Made by a program: the position numbers and the translations under genes
Notes under the pieces: generated by a model
Told to the model about the DNA's origin: nothing
Seen by the model: the letters and a program-made list of their open reading frames with translations, nothing else
Databases searched by the model: none
Shown: positions 25,601 through 40,600 of the stretch, in pieces
Numbering within the stretch: position 1 is the stretch's first letter
How the letters are laid out: the number at the start of each line of letters is the position of its first letter
Origin: Strongylocentrotus purpuratus
Lineage: Eukaryota; Echinodermata; Echinoidea; Camarodonta; Strongylocentrotidae
DNA: 64,000 nucleotides
NCBI RefSeq assembly: GCF_000002235.5
Contig: NW_022145607.1
Span: forward strand, 38,988,029-39,052,028
Direction of reading: 5' to 3'

Positions 25601-28600
25601 TCAACCAAAGGGTCACGTGACTGGACTTGTATTCAATGCACGTTCTATCCGACATAAAATGCCAAACTTACTCGCCCACTTGGCTACTGATCATACTGAA
25701 ATCATTTGCATTCTTGAAAGCTGGCTGAACGCTGCATGTGAGGATGTCGAACTCGGGTTTCCATCTAATTACGTATTATTTCGCAAGGATAGAATGACCA
25801 AGCCTGGTGGTGGAGTATTGACTGCCATCGACGCTAGCCTTTGCCCTAGGAGATTAGAAAACTTGGAACATCCTGATCTGGAGTTGATAAGCATTGAGTT
25901 TCTTCTCCGCAAGAGAAAATGGCTTCTATTGTCTCTATATCGTCCGCCAAACTCCAATGCGCAGTACTGGAACTTGCTTCAAGCCCACATTGACAACATT
26001 CAGAGGACCTCAATTGATTTTGATGGTGTTATCCTTACCGGAGATCTGAATGTTGACCTGTTAGATTATTCATCAAGCGATTCATCGCGTCTTCTTTCTA
26101 TATGCGACACTATGGAACTGACTCAGCTTGTTACTACTGTAACCCGTCCTTCCAAGGACGACCCTTCATCTGGTACCCTGATCGACCATGTGTTCACCAA
26201 TCGTATTGACCTTTTCGTTGAGGCATCTGTCTGTCCCAACCCAGTTCCAAGTGACCATCACGGCATTGTATTTAAGATCATTTCCCCTAAACCCTTCGCT
26301 TCCAAGGCAGTTCTTCGTGAGTTTCTCAACATTCCCAAAGCGGACTTTGACCATATGAATCGCCTGTTGCAGCTTGTGCCATGGAACCTTTTCATCGATC
26401 CTGAAGACATAAACTCTACATGGGAAGGATTCTTAGACATCTTTGAGGCTGCCTCTAAAGATGCTATTCCGCGATCTCGGATGAGGACAAGGAAGTATAA
26501 GCCATGGATCTCTAAAGAGATAAAGCATATGATTTGCAAGAAACGTAAGCTCTTTGTTAGAGCTCAACGGTCCAACTTAGTTGCCGACTGGAGCCTCTTC
26601 AAAGAAGCTCGGAACCTTGCGAAATACGAAATCAGGGCTGCTTACTGGCAGTATGTCAATGCCTTGTTTCTTTGTTGTGATAATAGGAAGAGGTTTTTTG
26701 CCTACATTCGAGAGCATAAGCGCCACTCACCGCCTGCTACTATCGCAAGCGGGAGTCGCATCCTTAACAAACCACAAAACATTGCATCTGAATTTCTTAC
26801 TGCTTTCCAAACCTCCTTTACTGATCCCCAGGGAGTTCCATGTCAACCTGAAAAGTGTGAATTCCCAATAAACCAGCTACAGAATTTTGATATCTGTGTA
26901 AGTGATGTTTACCGCCAATTACTTTCTCTCCGGGAAAAGAAAGTCCCTGGTCCAGATAGTCTCTCTCCATCCTTGCTGAAACATACTGCCGTTGTGTCAG
27001 CTCCCATCCTCCAGCGTATCTTTTCGGTATCACTAGCTCTTGGTAAAGTCCCAACTGTGTGGAAATCTGCCAATGTTACTCCCGTATTTAAATCTGGTGA
27101 TAAGTCATCTCCGTTCAACTATCGTCCAGTGGCCCTTACTTCCGTTGGGAGTAAAATCATGGAATCGCTGATAGTTGATAAAATAGATTCTCATCTGGAT
27201 TCTTCATGTCCAATCTCCACCTTCCAACACGGTTTTAGGAAAGGAAAGTCGTGTGTCACCCAAGTAATACGTCTCACACATGAGTGGCTGAAGTATTTAG
27301 AAGGTCCTAAATCTTGCCCGGTCGATGTACTGTATTTGGACTTTTCACGAGCCTTCGATAAACTGCCTCATGATGTGTTGTTGCAGAAGTTAGCCATTCA
27401 GTTCAACATCAGTGGTAATCTCTGGCATTGGATAAAGTCACTACTATGCAGTCGCCGCCAACGAGTCATCTATAGAGGTGCTGCCTCTGAATGGGCTAGA
27501 GTGCCATCTGGTGTCCCCCAAGGGAGTGTGATTGGACCGCTTTTGTTTAATATGTTTATAAACGACTTGACATCTTTAGTTGACTCTCCTAGTGCGTTGT
27601 TCGCCGACGACACTATCATATTTAGGCCAATAAGATCAATTGTTGATTCAATTACCTTGCAAAATGATCTCACTAAAATCTCTAATTGGTGCTTATCTAA
27701 CCGTATGTCTCTAAATGTCTCCAAAACGAAAGTGATGAGAATATCTGCAGCGCGCAAAAAGGTTGACCCGCCTGCTTACTTCTTGAACGATCAGCCAATT
27801 GAAATTGTCCAGAAAACGAAATATCTTGGAATAATCATAACCAGTAACCTGAAGTGGGATTCACATGTTGATTATGTTGTCTCACGTGCAAATCGTATGT
27901 TAGGTCTCATCACTTCCGTTTCTGGGGGTCTCTCATCACCGGCCCTACTTTGTCTGTATAAAGCACTTGTTCTTCCGCTTGTTGAATATGGTATACCAGC
28001 TTGGTTCCCTGTCAATCGTAATCTATGTGACAGATTAGAAAGCATCCAACGTAGAGCAACTCGTCTGATACTAAAACAGTACCGACAACAGATGCCCTAC
28101 AATCAGCGTCTAAGGTCACTTAACTGGTACACACTTGAGTCTCGTAGAAAGTACTTGCTGATGTCATTCATTTGTAAATCTCTTTATAGATTCATTGACT
28201 GTGATGTAGTTATACAAAATATTCTGATGATAACACGCCGCCCTAATGAACTGAAGTTTCATCACCTACTTGCCCGAACACAGCGTTTGAATAATACCGC
28301 TTTGTATCTCTTTCCTCGCTTCTGGGATGAATTCCCTGTAGAACTCCGTAATGACTTTCTATTGTCCCAATATCAAACTTGGCAATCCAAATTGAAAAGC
28401 CAAATCTTTTCTCAGCTCTATTAGGTTTTTAGTATATATACATGTGTTTTATCCGCTTATTTTATTGTAGGATGATCAGTTATTATACCTTTTGTTTTTA
28501 GATGATAATACTGGTATACTCCTGCTTAACTTGATTATTACAGTAACTTAAAATTACTACTATCTACTATCTTCCACTACAGTGTATGTATTACTATTGT

Positions 28601-31600
28601 CAATTGAACAGCTTCTGTAATTTCTTTGCCTTGAAAGTACATTACCCCCTGTTTTTCTATAATTGGTTTGATTTTATATGATTCTTGGTTTAAAAACGAA
28701 CACTGTAAAGGAATAGTTTGTAGTTTACAATTCTTGCCAACCATTTGCATTTCTGCCCCTTAAATATTATCTCATATATAACACAAAAGCACATTTGTAT
28801 ATTTTAATTTTGTATAATTCAACCGTAAAATATTTATGTCAAATAACTGGACACCCCTAGCCTGTATTTTGATACCAAGACGGAGTCCATCATTCGTATT
28901 TGTTCCACTTTATATTTGTCCAATACGAAGACATGTTGCTTTTATTGGAAGGCTCTTTATAATTTTCCTTAAAAAACATATGAAATAATTTATACTTTAT
29001 TGATTAATTTAAAAATTTGAGTTTCTTCTTTTACCATTGTCATATTGATTTTTGCTATACTCTTGTTACTTGTTACAATGTATTTATGTAGTGATCTCCC
29101 ATGAGTACTGCATGTCGGAATGTGGGACCTTCACGGTTTCGGTGATTTAGTTTGCCTGCCCCATTCCTGGCAACTTGTAATTGCTCATGGGAATCACGAT
29201 GATTTTCATCCTTTGTTTTGTATGATTTTTTTCTTCTATGTAATCCTCTGTATACACTTTGTTTTGCCGAATAAATAATAATAATAATAATAACATAATT
29301 TGATTGGTTGTGGAGAAAGTAGGGCCAATTTCAATCCAATAAAAAATAGCTTTTACAAACTTACACATCGACCTCTATAATATATGCAAGTGCGTAAGCG
29401 AAGTTTTTACACAGCGGACAATGAGGCTTACACACCGTGCTCGCAGCCGTATTTCTACCACCAAATTTGACTCGGCTCCGGCGATGGAAAAGACACATTT
29501 TACGTTGATTTCAGCAATTTAATGAAGGGAATTTAGATATTATGGACGATCTTTTACAAAACAGGTGTGTAGGGATTAGATTATATCTCTCACGAGACAC
29601 TGGACTCTTTAATTTCCATGAAATTTAGCAAATTAATGGCACTCAGAACTCACTGCATGATGAGCAGATCTAAATATTCATGGTCGATCTGCTAGTGAAG
29701 GAATCGCGTATTCATATTGCAGGGTGATCCCGCCCATCTTAGACGGAGGGATGACAATTGACTTATGCATTGTGATGTGCATCTGTATCTACTAGACATA
29801 CATATATATTGTCCTGATTTGTTTTCCTTTTTTGGGAGAAGAAGAGGGGAGAGAGAAACAGAGAGAAAGAGAGGGAGAGTGTTGACAAGTCACGCACGCA
29901 CAGCGGTGTTGACATTCACACTCTCCCCAGTTTTATACGATAAACCCATATTTCATTAAAAAAAAAATCGAAGAGTCCGGTACCTTGGTGTTACGCTCTA
30001 GTGCACTCGAACGTTCGTTGTGTGGGAGGTACACAAAATGACTCATTGATCTTTTGCCCGAATGTGGGTCAAATATGTTCATATGCCGACGCACACAGCG
30101 AATGACGACGAATGCATAGCGTGGGTCCAGCGAGCTCGACGAACGAGTAACGAGTGATCGACGCACCACTACAGGGAAATGCTGTCAACCGTGGACCAAG
30201 TTTAGTACTTGTGTTTGTGTGCGTAGGTAATCACCAGCAACCGCGGACCACTCCATAGAAAACTACATCAAACCGCGGACGTACCTCCTATGGGATGATC
30301 CAGGTAGAGAGCGCCTCTCCCGCGCAGTCAAAAGGGGGCGCTGTGACATTTCGCGATACACATCGGACTGATCCAGTCGATGTTGCCTACACGCTGTGAC
30401 ATCTAATATTCAAAATTTTAAATTTGATACGGCGGAACCGGTATCGCAACCGTGGATGGTCCCCCATTGCAGGTACTATACGTCCGCGGTTTGAGGTAGT
30501 TTTCTATGGAGTGGTCCGCGGTTGATGGCGTTTTCCTACGCACGCCTAGCGAACGACAACGCACTGGCCAAAATTGCAAATTTTCCATGCGCCGGCCGTG
30601 CGTCCCCCATGCGTCCCCTCTGTGTGACCGGGCCTTTATGGGTCAAGAGGTCTTGGTTTTAAATTATGTTACTTGGAAAAATCCTATTACCAATTCATCC
30701 GTTCTCATTGATGTAGTCTATCTGTTTTCCTTTGATCGGCCATTCTCCCCCATTCCTTCCAAAACCACATCACCTACCTTTCCACAGGAACTATTCAACT
30801 TGTTTTCGCTGAGAGAACCAGAAAACATCTCTGTACAGATTAGATGTTATACCTACGAGTTCCCGTATTTCCTAATTTGAATCACTCCTCCATTTCCCCT
30901 ACCTCTGCAAAAGATGAAAATTAGTTCTTTCTTCACTAGACCTATGCATTGTCTGAAGAAGCTTCCAGCACGGCGAGCGACAACTCACCGACACATATCA
31001 ATTTATACTGATGGTGATGAAAAGAGTAATTTTCAAGTTATATCACCAATGACATGAACATATTCAGTTAAGTCTGTTCTGCTTATACCCTAACTTCCAT
31101 GTTTCATGCAAAAGGTGGATTTGTATTCGGGAGCCTTGTTCATCACTCAGGCGTTAGGATGGAACCAGTATGCAGCCATTGGCATACTTCTTATCTTCGT
31201 GGCCATTTTCACCGTTACAGGTATGTTGTTGTTGTCTTCACTCTCTTTGCTACATGTGAAACAAAAGATGGATGAAATAACGACCGTACACCCCGTACAC
31301 CCTTTTTTCATATAGGTATTAAATCTTTCGCAAATGTAGTTAGAAGAAAAAGAATGGCATGATGTAGATCCGAACAACTTTACTTACAAAATAATTCCTT
31401 CACCTTGCTGAACTGTTAAAATTGCGTTTCTTTTAGAAATCTATATAAAGATAAATGTCCCTTGTTTGTATTTCTTTGTTTTCTGAGTGCCTGTTGTGAA
31501 ATCCTTTGTTTTGAAACGGAAGTACATATTTAATGGTGTTGGCTTTATGTGTTGGTTTTATTGGTTGGTAATGGTATCATACACACGTCAAAAGGAACAA

Positions 31601-34600
31601 GATACATTACGGAAACCTTATGTAAATGTAAAGTTATCGGTTTATGTTTAGACAGGGCTTTGCCTCAAAGTAAAGACTACAAAGCCACGACTCGCCCCCC
31701 ACCCCCCCCCCCCTCCCAGACGTCTGTGACCGGTGGTAAAAGATGCAAAGAAATAAGAATATAATGTATAATTCAATTAGATTTGATACCGAAAATATAA
31801 ATATGTTTTTATTGCATCTCCAACTGTTAATTGTTACACTATGTTATTTCATTTATAAATTAAGGTGGATTGGCAGCTGTCATTTACACCGACACCGTAC
31901 AAGTGTTCATCATTATCATCGGTGGCATCATACTGATGGTATTAAGTAAGTGTACTTAAGTTGGACTAAACACATGGGAATTTTTCCCACCTACGTTGTT
32001 AAAAAAGGCTAAAAAAGAAGGAAACTCTTGCGCCCTCGTACAATGGTAATATGTTATCTTTTGTGGTTCGCAAGGGAAATATAATCGAAAGCTCGTAGGT
32101 GTCCTGGAAATTACAAGATTTATCTTGGCCAGTGTTTGAATAATTGACGAATGCCATCATAGACTCATGGATTATTATCATCTCTTTCGTACACCCCTTC
32201 CCCCATATTTACACAAGAGTTATGTTAGTGTAAGAAGAGCCTGGGGTATAATAGACCCTCCTCCTCTTCGCACCCTTCAAACTTTCAATCGACCATAATT
32301 CCAGAATTTCCGTATGAACCTGCTAAATATTTGGATGTAAAACATTCCGATCTGCGTTATCTGAGGACCTTAGGTATAAGCTATTGGTTTTATTTACCCG
32401 TCGGCCAACTAGTGATTAGGTTCAGCATTCATAACCCCTTTTTTTCTCTCAGTCCCACAATATTATACAATAATGCAATGCAGTGAGGGCATTAGTAAGA
32501 ATTACCCACATGCAAGGTACCTTTGGAACAGTCTAACACGCCCGAACAAAATGCTGTGTATTATTTGATTTATAAAATTATGACGTGGATCCTTGTTATT
32601 TGATAAATCTCCCTCATCTCAAAGTCCGTGTATTGCTAATTCTAGGTCTACATCTATGACTGATCTAGATCTAAATTACATAACTAATGCGTTTTAAATT
32701 CCGCGGCAGCCATTTTTGCGAGTAAAAGTAAAACGATAAATCTCAATGGTTGCGATCGCAAAACATGATCGTCAATCCAAATTTCGCGTTAGGCTAAATA
32801 AATGCCCGGTCACGTGTACGCTTTCAAACAATCTTTTGATTAGGATCTACGTCATAATTTTATAATGTTAAATATTTAGGCCTAAAGCGAGACTGCACTA
32901 GTTTTAGCTACTTACTCCCTCTATACAGACAACAATGCCTAAGTGGTACCCGTTGATCCCAAATGGCGGTCCTCTTTTTCTTTGTTAATTGAGAGCTGAT
33001 TTAAGTCATAACCACCTGCCAGTGACCACGCAGGGAGGTCAAATACGTCCTGGCCAAACTAGTGCAGATAGGCTTTAAGGGAGATATGATTTGGTCTATT
33101 GTTAATGTCTGTAGTACGGTCAGCTCTCTGTCACCTACACACTGGCTCTGACCCGACCCAGGTTCGAAACTGAGTTAAGTCGTTCGGTGACGTTGAAGGT
33201 CGGTCCCAAATGTAACTAATCATAATTCATAATGTTTGATGCGTATATACAAACATAATCAGTTTCTCTCTCTCCCTATCTCTCTCTCTCTCTTTCCCTT
33301 ACCACACACATCCTCACGCACCCCCACTCACTCACCCCTCCCAACTAATAAACACGTCCCCCCAAAACATGTTACCTTGTGTACAGTTGTTGTGTGGTTG
33401 GTTGTTTGGTGATGATGATAACTCTACTATACAGGGCGTATCATAATAAAGGATATTGAAGTTTAATGACGATTTATATGAAAACTACTGATTTCATAAT
33501 CAAGCATTTTATGTCTGTTGTAAAGGACAGAATGTCCTCTTTTTAATGACACCCCGATCATACTACTACTGTCACAGTTGACTGAATAACAAAGCATTGC
33601 TGTCCACCATGTGAAAGGTGCACTGTGACAAGTTAGCATTCACAGATAAATTCTAAAGATTAGTGCTTGTGTCAGCCCAGACATATTGAAATGCTGAACA
33701 ATGAGTGGATTATGTGTCTAAGAAGGAAATGTTATCAAACTTGGCACAGTGCACCTTTCACATGGTGGACAGCAATGCTTTGTTATTCAGTCAACTGTGA
33801 CAGTAGTAGTATGATCGGGGTGTCATTAAAAAGAGGACATTCTGTCCTTTACAACAGTCATAAAATGCTTGATTATGAAATCAGTAGTTTTCATATAAAT
33901 CGTCATTAAACTTCAATATCCTTTATTATGATACGCCCTGTATGCAACATTCTTTCGAAGGTTACGGTGAGATCGGTAGCTTCCAGGAGCTGAAGATCAG
34001 ATACTTTCAGGCCATCCCAAATGCCACTCTTAACACACCAAACTACACCTGCGGTATACCAAAGGAGGATTCCTTCCAGATGCTTCGAGACATCGATCCG
34101 TTCACCTCCAGTTTTCCTTGGTTAGGGTTCTTGATTGGGCAGACTCTATCCTCTCTGACTTACTGGTGCGCCGAACAGGTAGGCGATAGGCGTCAGAGTC
34201 TTTATAACCTTGATTGGGAGAATAAAAGATGATAGAATAAACCTTAGCAATAATACTGCTTTGAGAGGGGTTACTACCAATTCAGTCGCTGCGGTATATC
34301 ACCGTGTGAATGTAAACTTGCTTTTCTTACGTTCTCGGAATAATTTTAACTTGTATTTTCAAATTGCCTCATAGTAGAGATTTTTGACAAGAAATACGCT
34401 GATATGGGGGGGGGGACATATATGGGCGCATAGTAAATAATATGCCCCAAAGCTGACAAAACAGTGCTACCATTAGAAACAAAGGCCCACAATGAACATG
34501 ATTATGTAATATGTTTTATTACTTATCAATTCCTTCTTCCAAGGTGATGGTCCAGCGTGCCTTAGCAGCAAAGAGTCTCTCCCACGCCCAGGGTGGGTGC

Positions 34601-37600
34601 CTGTTCGCTGGGTTCTGTAAGATATTACCCCTCTTCATGACTGTTATACCAGGAATGATTGCCAGGGTCCTCTACACAGGTAAACAATGAATATGATAAC
34701 GATGATACTAATGCCATGGGTCGAATCCCACCAAGCCACTATCGTAATTCGTTAGACATTAATCAGTGTTAACCTGTAATTATACCAATTTTGACAGAGA
34801 GTTTAATCGATTTGATTTAATATGTGTTTTTTTAACATCATTAAAAATTAGCAGAAATTAGGTCGAAACGAAAGTGAAACGTCCATTAAATAATATTGAT
34901 TTAATTTAATAGAATACAATAGTGTACCAAAAATAAAAACTAGTAAATAATTTGTTAAAAGGGAAATTAAAAGGACAGACTTTAGCTAAGCCTGATATCA
35001 CAAATACAAACAGCAGTTTGAAACTCAAATATCATTTTTAAACCGCAAAACCATGGGATTCAGAGGCCGGTGGCGTATTCGAGAGCCAAGGACGCTTCTA
35101 CACCTCTATTACATATTATCATCGTTACTGTTCTCATAACCGTTATTAATGCTGTCATCATCATCATTATCATTATTACCATTATCGTTACCGTTATTAT
35201 CTATGTTGTCATCATTATTATTATTACTATCACTGTGATATGGTTATGTAGATACCGTAGCATGTGCTTCACCGGAAACGTGTATGGAAGCTTGCGGGAA
35301 CCCAAAGGGTTGTAGTAACACTGCCTACCCAACTCTCGTCCTAGGGATCATGCCAGCAGGTGAGTTCAATGGCTCTTCCTCGACTTCAGTACACTGTTTT
35401 TTAGTTTTTTTATCCAAAGGAAAAAAGTATTCAATCATTCTTAAGCGAGAACAAAACAATAGATTTGAACAAAGTACACGTAACATATGGGTAAAACAAA
35501 CATTATTACATCAGTTGCACATGTCTCCATTTATCAAATGATCCAACAAATTCATTGCGTTTGATACAAAGAACCCACTCAACTTCAAAACAATGTTTAA
35601 GCATCTTCTTAAAATTATTCAAAGATAGCTGTTCCCTTTTGTATTTCGCAGAGAATATATAATGTTTTGCATATAAAATAACAAAATTATAGATAGATTG
35701 CGTACCATCTAGGAAACCAAACAAAATGATTTTTATTCAAAAGCACTTCATTGTTTAGAATAGAGCTTTGGAAGTCTTGAATGAATTGATGCATAACAGG
35801 GCATTCCCAAAACAAGTGTGAAATACTTTCAACATAGGATAAGCAAAATGTACATAAATTAGAATAAGCTATGTCTATAATGTGAATATATTTGTTGACA
35901 AGTAGTATTTGATGTAAAATTCTGAACTGAAATAACGAAGTTTCGTAGAAAGGCAACATTTTAAAGGATAGGGTAAAGTATCTTCCAGTCTTGAACAGGT
36001 TCAGTTGAAATTGTAGCCCATTTTATTTCCAAAATCGGAACTTTAAGGATCTTTGCAACAGAAATTTGATGAACATATTTGCATACTTTGAAAACCTTCT
36101 TTAAGTTATGCAATAATTCCTCTTGGTTTTCTTAACGATGCACATTTTAATTTCGAATGAAATCTTCATTAAATGGTCCATATATGAATTATAGTTTGCC
36201 GCTTTGTTCTTTATCCTTCGTTCTTTTGCTAAATTGTCTTTTATCCTTTGTCATTTTCTGTTTTGCTTTCTCTTTCATCTCTTGTATCAACTGGCTTTTT
36301 TCATTTTATTGCTTAACATCGCTTATTGACTGAAATATGCAATGATCTAGAAAAAATAGGGTATATGAACTTTCGTTTGGTCCGTTAAGAAATTATGTGC
36401 AATTAGTTTATCAAGATCAAAGTTTGTTTTATAGCATGTTTCTTTACTTTCACTTTACTATCACTAATGATATTTCCTTTTCGATGCATTGTTATTTGAT
36501 TATAAAAAGTCACATGGACAGTTTTTGCTGAAATATTTGAGGATATCTAAATCCATAACAAAGATCGGGGTTGAATTCGTTAAGGACTAAACAATCTTCA
36601 ACACTTATTGCTGCCAACACATTTCCGTATGACGTAACTTCCTCCCCTTCCTTTTCCAGGTCTTCGAGGAGTTATGTTTGCCGTAATGCTATCTGCCATT
36701 GTCAGCAGTATGACGTCACTGCTTAATAGCATCAGTACCCTTTTCACTGTTGATATCTGGCAGTTCGTCCGAGAGAAATACTACCATACAAAGCCCAGCA
36801 ACAGAGAGATGATGATTGTTGGAAGGTATGGTTTAGTTTTATCATCCGCATAAAATTTGCAACCAAGGCTCTCAATTTGTTAATACTGTCAGAAAACCCA
36901 TTATTTATTTCTATGATTATTCAATTAGAACTTATTGTTGACCCGCCATCATGCCCTTATACTATCAAGGATAGATTCCTGCAATAACTTTTTATTTATT
37001 TTTCTCTCTGCAAAAGATGGAGGGAGGAATCAAGAGTATTCAAAATCCTGTAGCACTTTTTTTTTCTTTTTTTTTTTGGGGGGGGGGGGTAGAGGTGGGC
37101 TAGAACACAAGCATCCCCTGTGTTTAAAGACTCTGTTGTCTTTCTTTTGCTCAACGTGTGCAGTTCTAACCATTCCTCTTTTTTTACAAATGAATCAGCA
37201 AAAGTTCCCCTCTTACCTTCCCAACATAATTGTTCCTTACCTACCCGCATGCGGGCCCACATGCACCTTTGTTCTATAAAATTAATGAAACTTCTGGATT
37301 CGTAATTCCCAAATTAACTTTTTTTTTTGCTGCCGATAAACGATATAGATCTAGCGTAACCTTTTTCTAAAATATATATCATACTCAATTAGAATGATTC
37401 AAAATCTGCCAACATATTTTTAAAAAAAGTGACTTTTGTGTCTTGTTACCGTATTTTTTTTTTTTTTTTCATTTCATTTATTTAACCAGTATAAAAACAA
37501 TTTACAATGAAAATACAATATACAATATACAATATAATGGTTAGGACCCCTAAGAAGCAGAAATCTGCTTGTAATCGGGCCCTGCAAACAAACAATAACA

Positions 37601-40600
37601 AGATAATGCACATAAATTAACAATACAAAGTAAAGGACTTAAATAATACAAGTACGCACCCGTACATCAACACACACGCACGTTCATAAAGGTTACAGAG
37701 AAAGAATAGAAGGAAGCGAAAATAGGGCAGAAAGAGATAAAAGTAGAAAAAAGATGGGAAAGAGAAGTACTTACTCAAGCATGGATTGAAAAATACTTTT
37801 TTTATACTCAAGCATGGATTGAAAAATACTTTTTTTATACATTGATTTAAATCTGGTAATTGTAGAACTGGATCTTAGGTCATAATTCAAGGAATTCCAC
37901 TCCCGTACCCCAACAAATGATAAAGAATTATACATTAAAGTTGAACGACAGAGTGGGTGATGTAAATTTAGACGTTGACGAGTGGGGTAATTGTGAACAG
38001 AAGAATTTGTTTGGAACATATTATTAAAAACAGATGGTAACAGGTTTTTATGAAATTTAAACATAAATATACATGTATTAAGTTTGATCAAATCATATAC
38101 AGGAATAATTTTCAGTTTAATAAATAATGGTAAACTTGGAGACATATAATGACTATTTGTTATTAACCGAGCTGCACGTTTCTGTAACATATAAATCTTG
38201 AACAGTTTTGTTTTGTAAGTATTACCCCAAATGATATTGCAATAATTTAAGTGGGGAAGAAGTGTTGCATTGTAAATATTCATTAATATGTTCCTTGGGA
38301 GAAAATTCTTTAGTCTAGATAAAACACCCATACTTCTAGAAATTTTAGAACAAACATAATCAATATGACATTTCCAATCTAGAGTTTCTTCAGTATTAGT
38401 ACCTAAAAAAATAACACTTAGTTCTCGTTCAATATTTACATTCGCTATTTTAACAGGATTGGTGACATTTGGAACTTTCTTTTTCTTTGTGTGAAAAATT
38501 ACATATTTTGTTTTTTCATAATTCAAAAATAATTTATTACATTTAAACCAATCATTCAATTTTATTAACTCTTCATTTAAATTAGAAACTAAGCATGCTA
38601 CATTAGAATGAGAATAATATACAACCGTATCATCAGCAAATAATGAAAACATAAGTAATTTGGATGAACTGATTATATCGTTAATATATATGATAAATAA
38701 AAGTGGTCCGAGAACCGATCCTTGCGGAACTCCAGTATTTACATCCATATAATCAGATTCGACACCATCGACCACCACATATTGTTTTCTATTAAACAAA
38801 TAATCAGAAAACCACTGATGAGGTATACCGCGTATACCGTAATGGTACAGTTTTTTAAGTAAAATATGGTGGTCGATGGTGTCAAATGCCTTAGATAGAT
38901 CCATAAACAATCCATAACAAAACATTCCATTATTAATTTCATGTAGAATATTTTTAGTAAAATTCACAATACTCAGATCAGTGCTATGGTTTTTACGAAA
39001 ACCAAACTGTTCTGAAAAAAGAACATTATATTTCAGTAAATAATCATATAACCTTTATTTGTAAGCGCTATTGTATTTCGTAATATATATAGCGCAGTAT
39101 GAATGACCATTATACTTATTATTATTATGCAAGTTACGACCTGTCTCATAAAAGAGTGATGGTTGGTCCAGGTGGATCGCAAGTCCTGCAATCGACCAGT
39201 CGCAAACTTAGAGACTCTTCTCTCGTTACTACACAGTTGCGACTTGCGAATGATTCAAGTTGCGATCAAATTAATTCATTAAACTTGCTCAAAAGTATAT
39301 AACACAGCCACACAGGGCCCACTTGTCCAGGCAGTTTTAGAAAAATGTAGCTAAGAGGGTAGTTTTTGTAGTATTCCGAAATTATGCAGAATTCTTTTTT
39401 GCACATACTTACCCTAACTTTAGAATTCAATATATACCCCATTGGCAGCATGGTTGGCGGGAAAAGCCAAAAACATGAAACTTTTTTTTTTAATCATAAA
39501 TTTATTTACTACTACACAAAGTAAAAAGTATGTTGTAAGGTTCACTATTGAGAAATCGGTATTTTGTTAGTCTTTTTTTTATTATCTTAAATGGCAAGTA
39601 TAATCAGATTGATAAGGCACGAATTTGTAGGTATTAACATAGAGCAGGAAACGAACGGCAATTAAATATGGCAATTTTCACACTTAAATGGAGTTTAGTT
39701 ATCTCAATTGTTATGAAATTAAGATCGCTAACTTTTATCAATTTAATGTTTTTGTTTGTGCGTGTGCGTGTACATTGTATGTGTGCGTGTGGGTGTGTGT
39801 GTTTGTGAAGACGCTCCGTTCGCTTCAACGTTGTTACAAAATACAAGCTTCATTTTATGGTAAAGTACGATGTCGATCATATTTTATTCTCTAATAATTC
39901 TAGGGTGATCGTTCTCGTGATGACCGCGCTGAGTGTTCTCTGGATCCCGGTCATTGACCTTCTTCAAGGAGACAACCTTCTCAAGTACTTTACCCGCATC
40001 CAAGGTCGCGTCACACCTACCGTGGCAGCCGTCTATATCCTCGCCGTCCTCTGGCCAAGAGCCAATGAAAAGGTTCGTAGCAAACCTTCATGACTTCGTT
40101 CACCCGTTGCGTTCTATTTGCACTTTTCTTCCAAGCACACCTGTAAGGCTAGATATATAACAAAATAATTACCTTGTTATGAATAAAAATGAAACCTGGT
40201 ATTATCAAAGCTAAACAAAAGAATGCAAGGAAGTAAGACAGGCAACATATAACATATTCTTTCTTTCTTTTCACTTCTAATATCATATAATGATATTTTA
40301 ATTTCAGCATCGAGCTAGCCTTTTGACAGGACTTTGGCCTCTGCTAGCTCCTCCGATCTAAATTCAATTCATTTTACCCCGATGTTTCGCTGATGTTGTA
40401 AAAGTGTGTTATTATGTGTATGTGTTTTAAAACTTGTATTTATATTTGTTTCTATCATTATCTTTTCATGAGTGTAAATAAACTTGAGGCTCGAAACATT
40501 GTTCTTTATCAGGAGATTTCAATGTATGATTAATAATAATAGGACAGTCTGCCTGAGACATTTTCTGAAAACCGCTAACATACAAAGACTTGGAAAAAAG

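Larger units (their letters stand above)
24290..29292 (+). mobile_element. Non-LTR retrotransposon with 2A motif, sense to SLC5, split by a MITE
   Basis: The likely first coding segment starts at ATG 24290, is interrupted at 24428-25474, and resumes as a long open frame to 28424. An 0.87 kb 3' UTR ends in gaataaataataataataat (about 29262-29292), a CR1-type repeat tail. The element lies in SLC5 intron 5 in the same orientation as the gene. The 5' boundary before 24290 is not defined. Confidence 0.8.
23035..30636. mobile_element. Outer inverted-repeat element enclosing the 2A-bearing LINE
   Basis: The left end starts AAGGCCCGGTCACACA and continues with ggggacgcatgggg and atttgcaattttggccagtg, then cgttgtcg. 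The right end, 30551-30636, is its reverse complement with few changes. GC-rich cgcatgcgtgcgc-like repeats follow inside both arms (to about 23610 on the left, from about 29990 on the right). The span is 7.6 kb, of which about 5 kb is a later LINE insertion and 325 bp a later MITE. No transposase is seen. Alternatively, two separate copies of one short element could lie in opposite orientation. The target duplication was not resolved. Confidence 0.55.

Noticed and set aside
35070..35251. Hydrophobic Ile/Val-rich open frame before exon 10
   Set aside because: It is the translation of an ATT/ATC/GTT microsatellite in the intron. Only the part after 35252 matches SLC5.
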